DNA of 64,000 nt from Pseudomonas bubulae (GCF_037023725.1 NZ_CP146077.1:843001-907000), one strand, 5' to 3'; positions 46,110 to 55,730 are shown, numbered from the stretch's first letter. Made by a program: numbers and translations. Notes: generated by a model not told the origin, from the letters alone.

Positions 46110-47660
46110 TCAGAGCATTTTTTCCAGCCCCACACTTTTGCTGAACCAGGCATTGAGCCGGCGCCACCAGTTGCCCGGTTCATGATGCAAGGTGTGCAAC
46201 TGGCCATTGTCTTCGGTCACCCAGACCATCTTGCCCTGCTCCAGTTTCGGCTCATAGCTCAAGGCCGGGGCCATGCCCTGCAACGCCAGTTTGCGGGCCT
46301 CGGCGGCCAGCTCGGGGCTGTCCACCAGCACGCCGACTTCGGTGTTCCACAAGCCTGAGCGCGGATCGAAATTGAATGAACCGATAAAGGATTTTTGCCG
46401 ATCAAAGATCATCGCCTTGCTGTGCAGGCTCGAATCCGAACTCATCCCGGGCTTGAACCAGTGCGGGCCACTGCCACCGCTGCTGCCCGGCTGGCGGCGC
46501 AATTCGAAGAGTTTGACCCCATGCTCCAGCAGCGCCTTGCGATAGGGTGCATAACCGCCATGCACCACGGGCACGTCTGTAGCCTCCAGGGAGTTGGTCA
46601 ATAAACGTACATCGACCCCGGCATCGGCGCGGCCCGTGAGGTACACCAACCCGGTTTCACCCGGCACAAAGTAGGCTGAAACCAGAATCAGCTCCTGATT
46701 AACGCCTACCAGCTCCGGCGCCAGTTGTGTGGTCAGCAGTAGATGCGGGTCAGGCTCATCCCGGGCCAGCACCTTGCTCGGGGCATCCCACAGCGCCTGA
46801 TTCCAGGCCCAGATCAGCTCCTTGCGCCACACGTCGAGCTGCGGGCGGGTTTCGTATGAGGCCAGCTCCTGATAGAGCGCCGGGTTGCGTTGCTGCGCAC
46901 GCTTGAGCGAGGTCTCCAGTTGTTTGCGCGCCTTGCCCAGCTCCTGCTCAGAGAGTTGCGAGGAGACAAAATCACCAATCGGCTGGCTCAGGGCACTGTT
47001 CCAGTACTGATCGAAGCTGTGCCCCAACTGCTCGGCCACCGGGCCGACGCCAAGCAGGTCGATATCGGTAAAATTCAGCTCCGGTTTGGCATCGAAGTAC
47101 TCATCGCCCAGATTGCGCCCGCCCACGATCGCCGCACTGTTATCGGCCAGCCAGAGTTTGTTGTGCATGCGCCGGTGCTGGCGCGAGAGGTTGAACAGCC
47201 TTCCCATCGCCCGGGTTACACCCGTTCCACGGCCCAGTTGCAGGGGGTTGAACAGGCGAATCTGGATATTGGGATGAGCGGCGAGGGTGGCCAGGATATC
47301 GTCCAGGCCATCACTGGCGGTGTCATCGAGCAGGATGCGCACACGCACGCCGCGATCTGCGGCCTTGAGCAATTCGTCAATCAGCATGCGCGTACTCAAG
47401 CCGTCGTGGACGATGTAGTACTGCAGGTCGAGGCTGGTTTGCGCGTTGCGAATCAACTCGGCCCGGGCCCTGAAGGCTTCGCCGCTGTTGGGCAGCAGCC
47501 TGAACCCCGAGCGACCTTGATACGGCGCGGCCTGGGCCTGGATCGAGCGGCCAAAGGCCGAGTCTGCGGCGGGTAACGCCTGGGTGGGTTCACGGGGTAC
47601 GTCCAACGTGGCACAGCCTCCCAGCAAGACGACTAAAAACAATGCGCAAAGTGATTTCAA
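46110..47660 (-). CDS. Phospholipase D/cardiolipin synthase-like lipoprotein (two HKD motifs)
   Basis: 516 residues from TTG 47660, which has a GAGG site and gives a textbook lipoprotein signal (MKSLCALFLVVLLGGC); GTG 47687 is open too but lacks a site. Two HKD motifs, RMHNKLWLADNSAAIVGGRN and LHSKAMIFDRQKSFIGSFNF, form the joint active site of the phospholipase D superfamily; the ClsC-like layout suggests cardiolipin or phosphatidyl transfer. The Cys17 lipobox (LGGC) places it at a membrane surface in the envelope. Confidence 0.9.
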   Translation of the reverse strand: MKSLCALFLVVLLGGCATLDVPREPTQALPAADSAFGRSIQAQAAPYQGRSGFRLLPNSGEAFRARAELIRNAQTSLDLQYYIVHDGLSTRMLIDELLKAADRGVRVRILLDDTASDGLDDILATLAAHPNIQIRLFNPLQLGRGTGVTRAMGRLFNLSRQHRRMHNKLWLADNSAAIVGGRNLGDEYFDAKPELNFTDIDLLGVGPVAEQLGHSFDQYWNSALSQPIGDFVSSQLSEQELGKARKQLETSLKRAQQRNPALYQELASYETRPQLDVWRKELIWAWNQALWDAPSKVLARDEPDPHLLLTTQLAPELVGVNQELILVSAYFVPGETGLVYLTGRADAGVDVRLLTNSLEATDVPVVHGGYAPYRKALLEHGVKLFELRRQPGSSGGSGPHWFKPGMSSDSSLHSKAMIFDRQKSFIGSFNFDPRSGLWNTEVGVLVDSPELAAEARKLALQGMAPALSYEPKLEQGKMVWVTEDNGQLHTLHHEPGNWWRRLNAWFSKSVGLEKML

Positions 47661-47692
47661 CGGGTAAAGCCTCGGGCCAGACGTCACTGGAG

Positions 47693-49114
47693 TTAAACGG
47701 TATCTGCCAGCAGTTTACTGGCTGCCATACCCACTTTGCGCACCGCTTCTTCGATCTGCGGCGTAGGCTTTGCAGCGTAGTTCATGCGCAAGCAATTACG
47801 GTACTTGCCCGAAGCCGAAAAAATACTGCCCACCGCGATCTGCACGCCCTGGTCCAGCAACATGCGGTTGAGGCGCAGGCTGTCGAAGCCGTCAGGCAGC
47901 TCAAGCCACAGCATAAAGCTGCCCTGGGGCCTGCTGGCACGGGTGCCGGGCGGAAAGTAGCGGCTGATCCAGCCCAGCATCAGGTCGCGATTGCGCTGGT
48001 ATTGGCTGCGCATTTTGCGCAGGTGCGGCTCGAAATGACCGTTTTTCAGGAAGTCGGCAACCGCCAGTTGCGGCTGCGGTGCGCAAGAGCCGGTGCTGAT
48101 GTATTTCATGTGCAGCACCCGCTCCAGATAACGCCCCGGCGCCACCCAGCCAACGCGCAAGCCGGGGGCCAGGGTTTTGGAGAATGAACTGCACAGCAGG
48201 ACACGACCGTCATCGTCGAAGGACTTGATGGTTCGCGGGCGAGGGTAGGTGTAGGCCAATTCGCCATACACATCGTCTTCTATGATCGCCACATCAAAAC
48301 GCTGGGCCAGGGTCACCAGCGCCCGCTTGCGGGCTTCGGGCATGATGTAGCCCAGTGGGTTGTTGCAACTGGGGGTGAGCTGGATAGCCTTGATCGGCCA
48401 CTGTTCCAGGGCCAGTTCCAGGGCTTCGAGGCTGATGCCGGTCAGCGGATCGGTAGGGATCTCCAGGGCCTTCATCCCCAGGCCTTTGAGGGTTTGCATG
48501 GCGCCATGAAAGCTTGGCGAGTCGACCGCGACGATATCCCCCGGTTCGCACACGGCTCGAATACTGCACGACAAGGCCTCATGGCAGCCGGTGGTGATTA
48601 CCAGATCTTCTGCGCCCAACTGGCAGCCCGAATCGAGCAACAACCGCGCCACCTGCTCGCGCAGGCCGAGTACCCCGTAGACGTTGTCGTAATACAGACC
48701 GGGCAAGTCCAGGCGCCGGCTGATCTGCGCCAGGCTGCGCAACAGCGGCTTGATGGTTGGCGTGGTGACGTCCGGCATGCCGCGCCCCAACTGGATCACG
48801 TCCTTTTGCGGCACTGAGCGAACCAGTTCCAGCACTTGCTCCCACTGTGAAATTTCCACGGGTCGCTGGGCAGGTTTACCCATGCCCGGCAGGGCGGGCA
48901 GCTCACGCTCCATCGGCACGAAGTACCCGGACTTGGGCCGCGGCGACGCCAGGCCATTGTCCTCCAGCAAGCGATACGCCTGCTGCACCGTACTCAGGCT
49001 CACACCATGCTCGGCGCTTAGCGCCCGCACCGACGGCAAACGGTCGCCAGGGCGATAAAAGCCCTGCTCGATGCGCGTACCGAGCAGGTCGGCGAGGTTG
49101 ACATAAAGGGTCAT
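47693..49114 (-). CDS. MocR-type GntR/aminotransferase fusion regulator
   Basis: 473 residues. N-terminal winged helix-turn-helix of the GntR type (RPGDRLPSVRALSAEHGVSLSTVQQAYRLLEDNGL), a linker, then a fold-type I aminotransferase-like domain with the PLP lysine in SSFSKTLAPGLRVGW and the Asp in AIIEDDVYGEL. Such proteins are PLP-sensing regulators of amino acid or vitamin B6 genes; the target is not known. Same strand and 33 bases from the lipoprotein gene, divergent from the DUF1127 gene. Confidence 0.92.
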   Translation of the reverse strand: MTLYVNLADLLGTRIEQGFYRPGDRLPSVRALSAEHGVSLSTVQQAYRLLEDNGLASPRPKSGYFVPMERELPALPGMGKPAQRPVEISQWEQVLELVRSVPQKDVIQLGRGMPDVTTPTIKPLLRSLAQISRRLDLPGLYYDNVYGVLGLREQVARLLLDSGCQLGAEDLVITTGCHEALSCSIRAVCEPGDIVAVDSPSFHGAMQTLKGLGMKALEIPTDPLTGISLEALELALEQWPIKAIQLTPSCNNPLGYIMPEARKRALVTLAQRFDVAIIEDDVYGELAYTYPRPRTIKSFDDDGRVLLCSSFSKTLAPGLRVGWVAPGRYLERVLHMKYISTGSCAPQPQLAVADFLKNGHFEPHLRKMRSQYQRNRDLMLGWISRYFPPGTRASRPQGSFMLWLELPDGFDSLRLNRMLLDQGVQIAVGSIFSASGKYRNCLRMNYAAKPTPQIEEAVRKVGMAASKLLADTV

Positions 49115-49283
49115 GGCAGAACTCCCGAAGGGTGGACCAGTACAGATGGGGCGTAAACCAAGGATTCAGCGCCTGAAATGGCAGATCTGTATGTATTTAA
49201 AAAGACTTTGCTGAATCTGTCATGGTTTCCAGCGCACGGCCATCATGCTGACTCATGGCAATCGAGTCAAAAGGAGCTGTCTG

Positions 49284-49517
49284 ATGAATGGTTTGAGCGA
49301 TGTGCGCCTGACGCTGCACAGCCAACAATTACTGGCTGAGCATGAAGCCCGTCAAGTCACCAGCACCCCGGCCGGTCTTGGGGTGTGGGGGCTGTTCTGC
49401 CACCGTGCTCGCAGCCGCCGGATGCTGCTGAACCTGGACGAACAGCAGCTGCGCGATGTGGGGTTGACCCGCGAAATGGCCCGGCAGGAAGGCTGCAAGC
49501 CATTTTGGCGTTCGTAA
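49284..49517 (+). CDS. DUF1127 family small protein
   Basis: 77 residues from ATG 49284 with AAGGAG. The C-terminal LLNLDEQQLRDVGLTREMARQEG is the DUF1127 signature; the related small proteins in Agrobacterium and Salmonella affect phosphate and motility/virulence regulation via RNA or protein contacts. Unlike the shortest members (about 45 residues) it has an N-terminal extension. Lies between two regulator/oxidase genes and ends in a hairpin. Confidence 0.85.
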   Translation: MNGLSDVRLTLHSQQLLAEHEARQVTSTPAGLGVWGLFCHRARSRRMLLNLDEQQLRDVGLTREMARQEGCKPFWRS

Positions 49518-49519
49518 CC

Positions 49520-49545
49520 AAACCTGCGGCAGCGGCTACAGGTTT
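49520..49545. terminator. Hairpin between DUF1127 and pauB4-like genes
   Basis: AAACCTG (49520-49526) and CAGGTTT (49539-49545) enclose cggcagcggcta, a piece of the gcagcggctac repeat family. Located between two convergent genes and only three bases from each stop. Confidence 0.55.
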
Positions 49546-49548
49546 GAA

Positions 49549-50850
49549 TCAGCGCAGCTCTTTTAACCGGTGCCACAGCATCCCCAGCGCCAGCAATGGC
49601 GAACGCAGGTATTTGCCACCCGGGAAGGTGATATGCGGGACCTTGGCAAACAGATCAAAACCGTCACTGTGCTGGCCACTGATAGCTTCGGCCAGCAACT
49701 TGCCCGCCAGGTGGGTTGCGTTAACCCCGTGCCCTGAATACGCCTGGGCGTAATACACATTGGGATGCTCTTGCAGGCGGCCGATCTGCGGCAGGCGGTT
49801 GGCACCAATGCCGATCATGCCGCCCCACTGGTAGTCGATTTTCACGTCTTTAAGATGCGGGAACACCTCGAGCATTTTAGGACGCATGTACGCGGCAATA
49901 TCATGCGGATCCCGCCCAGAATAATGACAGGCCCCACCGAATAACAGACGCCGATCTGCCGAAAGACGGTAGTAGTCCAGCGCCACGCGCTGGTCGCACA
50001 CGGCCATGTTCTGTGGCAGCAAGGCGTGAGCCCGGGCTTCGCTCAACGGCTCGGTGGCAATGATGTAGCTGCCCGCAGGCAGCACTTTGCCGCTTAGTTG
50101 CGGGTTGAGGTCCTTGAGATAGGCGTTGCAGCCCAGTACCAGACTTTTGGCCCGCACTGAGCCCTGGGCCGTGTGCACCCGTACTTCAGGGCCATAATCG
50201 ATGCGGGTTACTGCGGAGTTTTCAAACAGCTTTACACCCAGTTGCGCAGCGGCCGCTGCTTCGCCCAGCGCCAGATTCAGCGGGTGCAAATGGCCCGAGC
50301 CCATATCGACAAAGCCGCCGACATACCGATCCGAACCCACCACGCTGTGCACTTCGTTGGCCTGCAACAGACGGGTTTCATGGCGATAACCCAGATCGCG
50401 CAGCTCCTGGGCCTCTTCAGCAAAACCTTCAAGGTCACGGGGTTTGTTGGCCAGGTCGCAATAGCCCCAGGTCAGGTCACAGGCAATATTGAAACGCTCG
50501 ACGCGCTGGCGCACTATTTCCACCGCCTCCAGCCCCATCAGCTTCATTTGCCGCACACCGTCCTTGCCGATGATGCCTTCAAACTGCTCAACACCATGGC
50601 CGACCCCGCGAATCAGTTGCCCGCCATTGCGCCCGCTGGCGCCCCAACCGATTTTGTGCGCTTCCAGCAAGACCACGCTCATGCCGCGCTCGGCCAGCTC
50701 CAGCGCCGTATTCAGGCCGGAAAAGCCACCGCCCACCACACACACATCCGCCACCAGCTCGCCCTGCAACACCGGATGATCGGGTTGTGGCAGGCTGCTG
50801 GCGGCGTAATAAGAAGCGGTGTGCTGGCTGCGCTGAACAGGGGCGTTCAT
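49549..50850 (-). CDS. pauB: FAD-dependent gamma-glutamylpolyamine oxidase
   Basis: 433 residues from ATG 50850 with AGGAT. DAO-type flavoprotein: N-terminal ADVCVVGGGFSGLNTALELAE and a C-terminal GGMIGIGANRLPQIG and AQAYSGHGVNATHLAGKLLA that are highly similar to PuuB/PauB. It should oxidise gamma-glutamyl-putrescine or similar amines to the aldehyde that PauC oxidises next. P. aeruginosa has several PauB paralogs (PauB4, PA5309, sits near pauC); which one this equals is inferred from order. Confidence 0.88.
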   Translation of the reverse strand: MNAPVQRSQHTASYYAASSLPQPDHPVLQGELVADVCVVGGGFSGLNTALELAERGMSVVLLEAHKIGWGASGRNGGQLIRGVGHGVEQFEGIIGKDGVRQMKLMGLEAVEIVRQRVERFNIACDLTWGYCDLANKPRDLEGFAEEAQELRDLGYRHETRLLQANEVHSVVGSDRYVGGFVDMGSGHLHPLNLALGEAAAAAQLGVKLFENSAVTRIDYGPEVRVHTAQGSVRAKSLVLGCNAYLKDLNPQLSGKVLPAGSYIIATEPLSEARAHALLPQNMAVCDQRVALDYYRLSADRRLLFGGACHYSGRDPHDIAAYMRPKMLEVFPHLKDVKIDYQWGGMIGIGANRLPQIGRLQEHPNVYYAQAYSGHGVNATHLAGKLLAEAISGQHSDGFDLFAKVPHITFPGGKYLRSPLLALGMLWHRLKELR

Positions 50851-50997
50851 GTGCGTAATCCTGATTATTGATGTTTGGAAAATTTGACGGAGCATAAGCC
50901 GTGCCATTCCCGTGGGGCAAGAACAGCCGAATGGCCCTGTCTAGGGCAGGGGTTTTCAGGCAGACTCTGCGGCCTTTTCTCAATCGGTACGTTCTGG

Positions 50998-51351
50998 ATG
51001 AGCTGTAACAGTCACAAGATCCGCTTTCTCAGGCAGCAAATCCCCTCGTTCGAATGCGTGCCGGGTTGCCATGACTGCTGCGGGCCTGTGACCACTTCAT
51101 CCGAAGAAATGGCCCGCTTGCCGCGCAAGACGGCTGCCGAACAAGAAGCAGCAATGGATGAGCTGAACTGTGTGCATCTGGGGCCCAATGGCTGCACGGT
51201 GTATGAAGAGCGGCCATTGATCTGTCGGTTGTTTGGCACTACCCCCACCTTGCCGTGCCCCAACGGTCGACGCCCGGTAGAGATGATTCACCCCAGCGCA
51301 GAGAAGCTGGTGCATGAGTACATCGCCAGTACGCGGCAGGTGCTGGTCTAG
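50998..51351 (+). CDS. YkgJ family cysteine cluster protein
   Basis: 117 residues from ATG 50998; an open frame runs upstream but this is the first start followed by family sequence. Cysteines at 20, 24, 27 and 28 (CVPGCHDCC), then 58, 66, 76 and 87, form the cluster typical of the YkgJ/Fe-S-or-zinc family. Role unknown; some relatives bind Fe-S or zinc and act in assembly. The ribosome site is weak. Divergent from pauB. Confidence 0.85.
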   Translation: MSCNSHKIRFLRQQIPSFECVPGCHDCCGPVTTSSEEMARLPRKTAAEQEAAMDELNCVHLGPNGCTVYEERPLICRLFGTTPTLPCPNGRRPVEMIHPSAEKLVHEYIASTRQVLV

Positions 51352-51436
51352 ATCAAGAGCCCCCTCACCCTGCCCCTCTCCCGGAGGGAGAGGGGACTAA
51401 AGGCAAAAGCCGGTCTGCGCAGCCCCTCTAAGGGAA
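51352..51436. repeat. CCCTCTCC repeat, variant copy
   Basis: gatcaagagccccctcaccctgcccctctcccggagggagaggggactaaagg... shares its first 40 bases with 17642-17690 and the hairpin CCCCTCTCCC/GGGAGAGGGG. The right half has decayed. Lies between the YkgJ gene and lrp (convergent). Confidence 0.75.
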
Positions 51437-51441
51437 AGCCG

Positions 51442-51930
51442 TCAATCTGCAATCGGCAGATTCAGGCTCTCTTTGACTTCTTCCATCACGATATAGCTTT
51501 TGGACTCACGCACGTGGGGCAGCTTAAGCAAGATGTCACCCAGCAGCTTGCGGTAAGAAGCCATCTCGCTGATCCGCGCCTTCACCAGATAGTCGAAGTC
51601 CCCCGACACCAGATGACACTCCAGCACATGGGGCAACTTCAACACGGCGCGTCGGAATTCATCAAAGGTATCGCCTGATTTGTAGTCCAGGCTGATTTCC
51701 ACAAATACCAGCAGGCTGCCCTGTAAATGTTGCGGGTTCAGCCGGGCGTTGTAGCCCATGATGATCCCTTCACGTTCCAGCCTGCGCACTCGTTCTGTAC
51801 AGGGAGTGGTCGACAACCCAACCTTCTCTCCCAGCTCGGTAAACGAGATGCGGCCATCGACCTGGAGGATGCGCAAAATGTTGCGATCTATCTTGTCCAA
51901 TTCACGCTTTGTTTGATGATTTGTACGCAT
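51442..51930 (-). CDS. lrp: Lrp/AsnC family regulator of alanine catabolism
   Basis: 162 residues from ATG 51930 (P. aeruginosa Lrp length). The N-terminal helix-turn-helix is in DRNILRILQVDGRISFTELGEKVGLSTTPCTERVRRLEREGII, followed by the RAM/AsnC ligand domain (LVSGDFDYLVKARI). In Pseudomonas this regulator activates dadAX in response to L-alanine. Its start is preceded by AGGAGAATCTCCT, a palindrome that overlaps the ribosome site. Divergent from dadA. Confidence 0.94.
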   Translation of the reverse strand: MRTNHQTKRELDKIDRNILRILQVDGRISFTELGEKVGLSTTPCTERVRRLEREGIIMGYNARLNPQHLQGSLLVFVEISLDYKSGDTFDEFRRAVLKLPHVLECHLVSGDFDYLVKARISEMASYRKLLGDILLKLPHVRESKSYIVMEEVKESLNLPIAD

Positions 51931-51993
51931 AGGAGATTCTCCTCCGTGAAAAGGGTTATGCCCGAGAATTGTCGCCAAATATAGCTTCTTATA

Positions 51994-52008
51994 CAGTGAA
52001 TACCACTG
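51994..52008. promoter_or_regulatory. Perfect inverted repeat CAGTG-n5-CACTG between lrp and dadA
   Basis: CAGTGAATACCACTG (51994-52008), perfectly palindromic arms 5-5-5, about 80 bases before dadA. Located between the divergent regulator and its target, a good candidate operator for Lrp, although Lrp sites are usually AT-richer and 15 bases with looser symmetry. Confidence 0.45.
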
Positions 52009-52085
52009 CTCAATGCTTCATATACTGCGCTCATCTTTGCATCGAACAATAAACGTCTGCGGCTGGCCGCGATGAGGGAATGAAT

Positions 52086-53387
52086 ATGCGAGTTATGGTA
52101 TTGGGTGGCGGCGTTATTGGTACTGCCAGCGCCTATTATCTGGCCCGAGCCGGTTTTGATGTGGTTGTCGTGGACCGTCAGCCAGCCGTTGCAATGGAAA
52201 CCAGCTTTGCCAACGCGGGCCAGGTGTCCCCGGGCTACGCTTCGCCGTGGGCCGCACCGGGCGTGCCGCTCAAGGCGATCAAGTGGTTGCTCGAACGCCA
52301 CGCACCTCTGGCCATCAAGGCCACGACCAGCATTGATCAGTACCTGTGGATGGCACAGATGCTGCGCAACTGCACCGCCAGCCGCTATGCCGTGAACAAG
52401 GAGCGCATGGTTCGCCTGTCCGAGTACAGCCGTGACTGCCTCGACGAACTGCGCGCCGAAACGGGTATTGCCTACGAAGCCCGTAACCTCGGCACCACAC
52501 AACTGTTCCGCACTCAGGCCCAGCTCGATGGCGCCGCCAAGGACATCGCTGTCCTGAAAGAATCCGGTGTACCGTTCGAACTGCTCGACCGTGCCGGTAT
52601 TGCCCGGGTTGAGCCCGCACTGGCCAGCGTGACCGACATTTTGGCCGGCGCCCTGCGCCTGCCCAATGACCAGACTGGCGACTGTCAGATGTTTACCACC
52701 CGCCTGGCTGAAATGGCCAAAAACCTGGGTGTTGAGTTCCGCTTCGGCCAGGATATCCAGCGTCTGGACTACGCAGGTGATCGCATCAATGGCGTGATGA
52801 TCGACGGCAAACTCGAAACTGCCGATCGTTACGTACTGGCACTGGGCAGCTACTCGCCGCAAATGCTCAAGCCACTGGGCATCAAGGCGCCGGTTTACCC
52901 GCTCAAGGGCTACTCGCTGACCATTCCGATTACCAATTCGGACATGGCACCGACCTCGACCATTCTCGATGAGACCTACAAGGTCGCGATCACCCGTTTC
53001 GACAACCGCATTCGCGTTGGCGGCATGGCTGAAATCGCCGGTTTTGACCTGTCGCTGAACCCGCGCCGACGCGAAACCCTGGAGATGATCGTCAACGACC
53101 TTTATCCTCAGGGCGGTGATCTGAGCCAGGCCAGTTTCTGGACCGGCCTGCGCCCGACCACCCCGGACGGCACGCCGATTGTAGGCGCAACCCCGTTCAA
53201 AAACCTGTTCCTGAACACCGGGCATGGCACACTGGGTTGGACCATGGCCTGCGGTTCCGGTCGTTTCCTCGCGGACGTAATGGCCAAAAAGACCCCGCAA
53301 ATCAGCGCCGAAGGCCTTGATATTTCCCGCTACGGCAACCACCAGGAGACTGCAAAACATGGCAATCCAGCGCCAGCTCACCAATGA
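52086..53387 (+). CDS. dadA: D-amino acid dehydrogenase small subunit
   Basis: 433 residues from ATG 52086 (GAGGGA site) to 53387. FAD enzyme that oxidises D-alanine and other D-amino acids to the keto acid and ammonia, passing electrons to the respiratory chain at the inner membrane. FAD motif [18 protein letters not shown] at the N-terminus; [13 protein letters not shown] and [12 protein letters not shown] at the C-terminus. Overlaps the ridA-like gene by 29 bases. First gene of dadA-ridA-dadX. Confidence 0.97.
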   Translation: MRVMVLGGGVIGTASAYYLARAGFDVVVVDRQPAVAMETSFANAGQVSPGYASPWAAPGVPLKAIKWLLERHAPLAIKATTSIDQYLWMAQMLRNCTASRYAVNKERMVRLSEYSRDCLDELRAETGIAYEARNLGTTQLFRTQAQLDGAAKDIAVLKESGVPFELLDRAGIARVEPALASVTDILAGALRLPNDQTGDCQMFTTRLAEMAKNLGVEFRFGQDIQRLDYAGDRINGVMIDGKLETADRYVLALGSYSPQMLKPLGIKAPVYPLKGYSLTIPITNSDMAPTSTILDETYKVAITRFDNRIRVGGMAEIAGFDLSLNPRRRETLEMIVNDLYPQGGDLSQASFWTGLRPTTPDGTPIVGATPFKNLFLNTGHGTLGWTMACGSGRFLADVMAKKTPQISAEGLDISRYGNHQETAKHGNPAPAHQ

Positions 53388-53712
53388 ACGCATGAGCCAG
53401 ATCGTTACCCATAACGGCACTGTCTACCTGTCCGGGCAAGTCGGCGACGACATGAACGCCGGGGTCGAGCAACAGACCCGTGAAACACTGGCCAATATCG
53501 AGCATTTGCTGGACCTGGCGGGCTCCGATAAAAGCCGTATCCTGTCGGTCACTATCTACCTCAAAGACATCGATGCCGACTTTGCCGGCATGAACAGCGT
53601 CTGGGACCAATGGCTGCCCAAGGGTGTAGCGCCGGCCCGCGCAACTGTCGAGGCCAAGCTGTGCGAGCCCGAAATCCTGGTTGAACTGTCTGTTGTGGCA
53701 GCATTGCCGTAA
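53359..53712 (+). CDS. RidA family protein of the dad operon
   Basis: 117 residues from ATG 53359 (AGGAG site), which lies inside the end of dadA. YjgF/RidA fold: [31 protein letters not shown], and the active-site Arg in [10 protein letters not shown]. In the dad operon it may hydrolyse the imine product of DadA, or aminoacrylate. A second RidA is coded at 26485, so the window has two paralogs of different groups. Confidence 0.9.
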   Translation: MAIQRQLTNERMSQIVTHNGTVYLSGQVGDDMNAGVEQQTRETLANIEHLLDLAGSDKSRILSVTIYLKDIDADFAGMNSVWDQWLPKGVAPARATVEAKLCEPEILVELSVVAALP

Positions 53713-53741
53713 GTTTTTTGATCACGTAACAGTCCCTCTTG

Positions 53742-53784
53742 CGGTGCAGCACGCAGTTCACGCTGCGGGTGTGCACCGTTTTTT
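53742..53784 (+). terminator. Terminator-like hairpin between ridA and dadX
   Basis: CGGTGCA (53742-53748) and TGCACCG (53772-53778) form the outer stem, with CGCAG/CTGCG inside, followed by a six-T run (53779-53784). It sits 30 bases after ridA and 28 before dadX, so it may attenuate dadX relative to dadA. Confidence 0.7.
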
Positions 53785-53812
53785 ATTCTTTTGCCGTTAG
53801 AAGCCCGCCGCC

Positions 53813-54886
53813 ATGCGCCCAGCCCGTGCCCTGATCGACCTCCAAGCCCTGCGTCACAATTACCAACTGGCCCGTGAAGTCACGGGGGCCAAGGCCCTTG
53901 CTGTGATCAAGGCCGATGCCTACGGCCACGGTGCCGTGCGCTGCGCCCAGGCTCTTGAGGCCGAGGCTGACGGTTTTGCCGTGGCCTGTATTGAAGAAGC
54001 ACTGGAACTGCGCGCCGCCGGTATTCGCGCGCCAATCCTGCTGCTGGAAGGTTTTTTTGAAGCGGATGAACTGCCACTGATCGTCGAACATGACTTTTGG
54101 TGTGTGGTGCATTCGCTGTGGCAGCTTGATGCCATCGAGCAGGCCCGACTCGCCAAACCCATCCATGTGTGGCTGAAACTGGACAGTGGCATGCACCGCG
54201 TTGGCTTGCACCCCAACGATTACAAGGCCGCTTACCAGCGTCTGCAGGCCAGTGCCAATGTGGCGAAAATCGTGCTGATGAGCCATTTTGCCCGCGCCGA
54301 TGAGCTCGATTGCACCCGAAGCGTAGAGCAGGTTGCTGTGTTCCTCGGCGCTCGCGCCGATTTGACGGCAGAAATCAGCTTGCGCAACTCGCCGGCCGTA
54401 CTCGGCTGGCCACGCGTGCCAAGTGACTGGGTACGCCCGGGCTTGATGTTGTATGGCAGCTCGCCATTTGACGAGCCACAGGCCACTGCCTCTCGCTTGC
54501 AACCGGTGATGACCCTGGAGTCCAAAGTGATCTGCGTGCGCGAACTGCCCGCCGGTGAGCCAGTGGGCTACGGTGCCAGGTTCATCACCCCAAAACCCAT
54601 GCGAATCGGCGTGGTGGCCATGGGTTATGCCGACGGCTACCCGCGCCAGGCTCCCACCGGTACCCCGGTATTTGTGGACGGTGTGCGCAGCCAGTTGCTG
54701 GGTCGTGTGTCGATGGACATGCTGTGCATCGACCTCACCGATGTGCCGCAAGCGGGCCTGGGTTCGACGGTCGAGTTGTGGGGTAAAAACATTCTCGCCA
54801 GCGAAGTGGCCACTGCAGCAGATACCATTCCTTACCAGATTTTCTGCAACCTCAAACGCGTTCCACGGCTCTATTCCGGTAACTGA
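53813..54886 (+). CDS. dadX: Alanine racemase, catabolic
   Basis: 357 residues. PLP enzyme that interconverts L- and D-alanine so DadA can use L-alanine. The PLP lysine is Lys33 ([11 protein letters not shown]); the second catalytic Tyr is in PVGYGARF and the PLP arginine in VSMDML-adjacent segments. ATG 53813 has a weak site; it is the only reasonable start. Third gene of the dad operon. Confidence 0.96.
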   Translation: MRPARALIDLQALRHNYQLAREVTGAKALAVIKADAYGHGAVRCAQALEAEADGFAVACIEEALELRAAGIRAPILLLEGFFEADELPLIVEHDFWCVVHSLWQLDAIEQARLAKPIHVWLKLDSGMHRVGLHPNDYKAAYQRLQASANVAKIVLMSHFARADELDCTRSVEQVAVFLGARADLTAEISLRNSPAVLGWPRVPSDWVRPGLMLYGSSPFDEPQATASRLQPVMTLESKVICVRELPAGEPVGYGARFITPKPMRIGVVAMGYADGYPRQAPTGTPVFVDGVRSQLLGRVSMDMLCIDLTDVPQAGLGSTVELWGKNILASEVATAADTIPYQIFCNLKRVPRLYSGN

Positions 54887-55013
54887 TGGGTTGTATCCAA
54901 TATGCAGGGGCGAATGGGCGTCCGGGTTTGAAGTCGAAGTGTTGTAAATACTGAACGCTATCGCCATGATGGCGGCTTCTCGACCCGAATCTGACCCCCA
55001 GGAGGCTCCCGCA

Positions 55014-55562
55014 TTGGACGTCGGTGAACGACTGCAATCCATCCGCAAACTCAAAGGCCTGTCGCAGCGTGAACTCGCCAAGCGCGCGGGCGTCACCAAC
55101 AGCACCATTTCGATGATCGAAAAGAACAGCGTGAGCCCGTCCATAAGCTCCCTGCGAAAAGTGCTGAGTGGCATCCCCATGTCCATGGTCGAGTTTTTTT
55201 CCGAAGAAATCCTTCAAGAAAACCCAACTCAAATTGTCTACAAAGCCAATGAGCTGATCGACATTTCCGACGGTGCGGTGACCATGAAACTGGTGGGCAA
55301 GGCACATCCGAGCCGGGCCATTGCCTTTCTCAACGAGATTTATCCACCGGGTGCCGATACCGGGGACGAAATGCTGACTCATGAAGGCGAAGAAACCGGG
55401 ATTTTGGTGGAAGGTCGCCTAGAGTTAACCGTGGGTCTTGAGACCTTCGTGCTGGAAGCCGGTGACAGCTATTATTTCGAAAGCTCCAAACCACACCGCT
55501 TTCGTAATCCGTTCGACGTCGCGGCGCGACTAATCAGCGCAGCCACCCCGGCGAATTTCTAA
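55014..55562 (+). CDS. pauR: XRE-cupin regulator of polyamine catabolism
   Basis: 182 residues from TTG 55014, which follows a perfect AGGAGG with 8-base spacing; the open frame begins at ATG 54966 but those 16 residues have no site and are absent in P. aeruginosa PauR (182 residues). N-terminal XRE helix-turn-helix (LSQRELAKRAGVTNSTISMIE), C-terminal cupin that binds the effector. The P. aeruginosa protein represses the pau genes until gamma-glutamyl-polyamines appear. It lies downstream of dadX, as in P. aeruginosa. Confidence 0.9.
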   Translation: MDVGERLQSIRKLKGLSQRELAKRAGVTNSTISMIEKNSVSPSISSLRKVLSGIPMSMVEFFSEEILQENPTQIVYKANELIDISDGAVTMKLVGKAHPSRAIAFLNEIYPPGADTGDEMLTHEGEETGILVEGRLELTVGLETFVLEAGDSYYFESSKPHRFRNPFDVAARLISAATPANF

Positions 55563-55730
55563 GAACAGAGGCGCCCTGTCTGCTTGCAGAGGCACCCGTA
55601 GATGCATTTCGCCAGCTCTATTCCCCCTTTGTCTTTAGGGTTGTTTCAGAGAGGCGGGCTAACCGTTATACTTTCGCCGCCCGCGAAACCGTGGTTGTGG
55701 GCGTGAATAGCCACCATTGAGGGTGAACGC

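Noticed and set aside
51888..53420. Long leftward open frame opposite dadA
   Set aside because: Antisense shadow covering the divergent lrp-dadA promoter as well; no start site and no recognisable domain.
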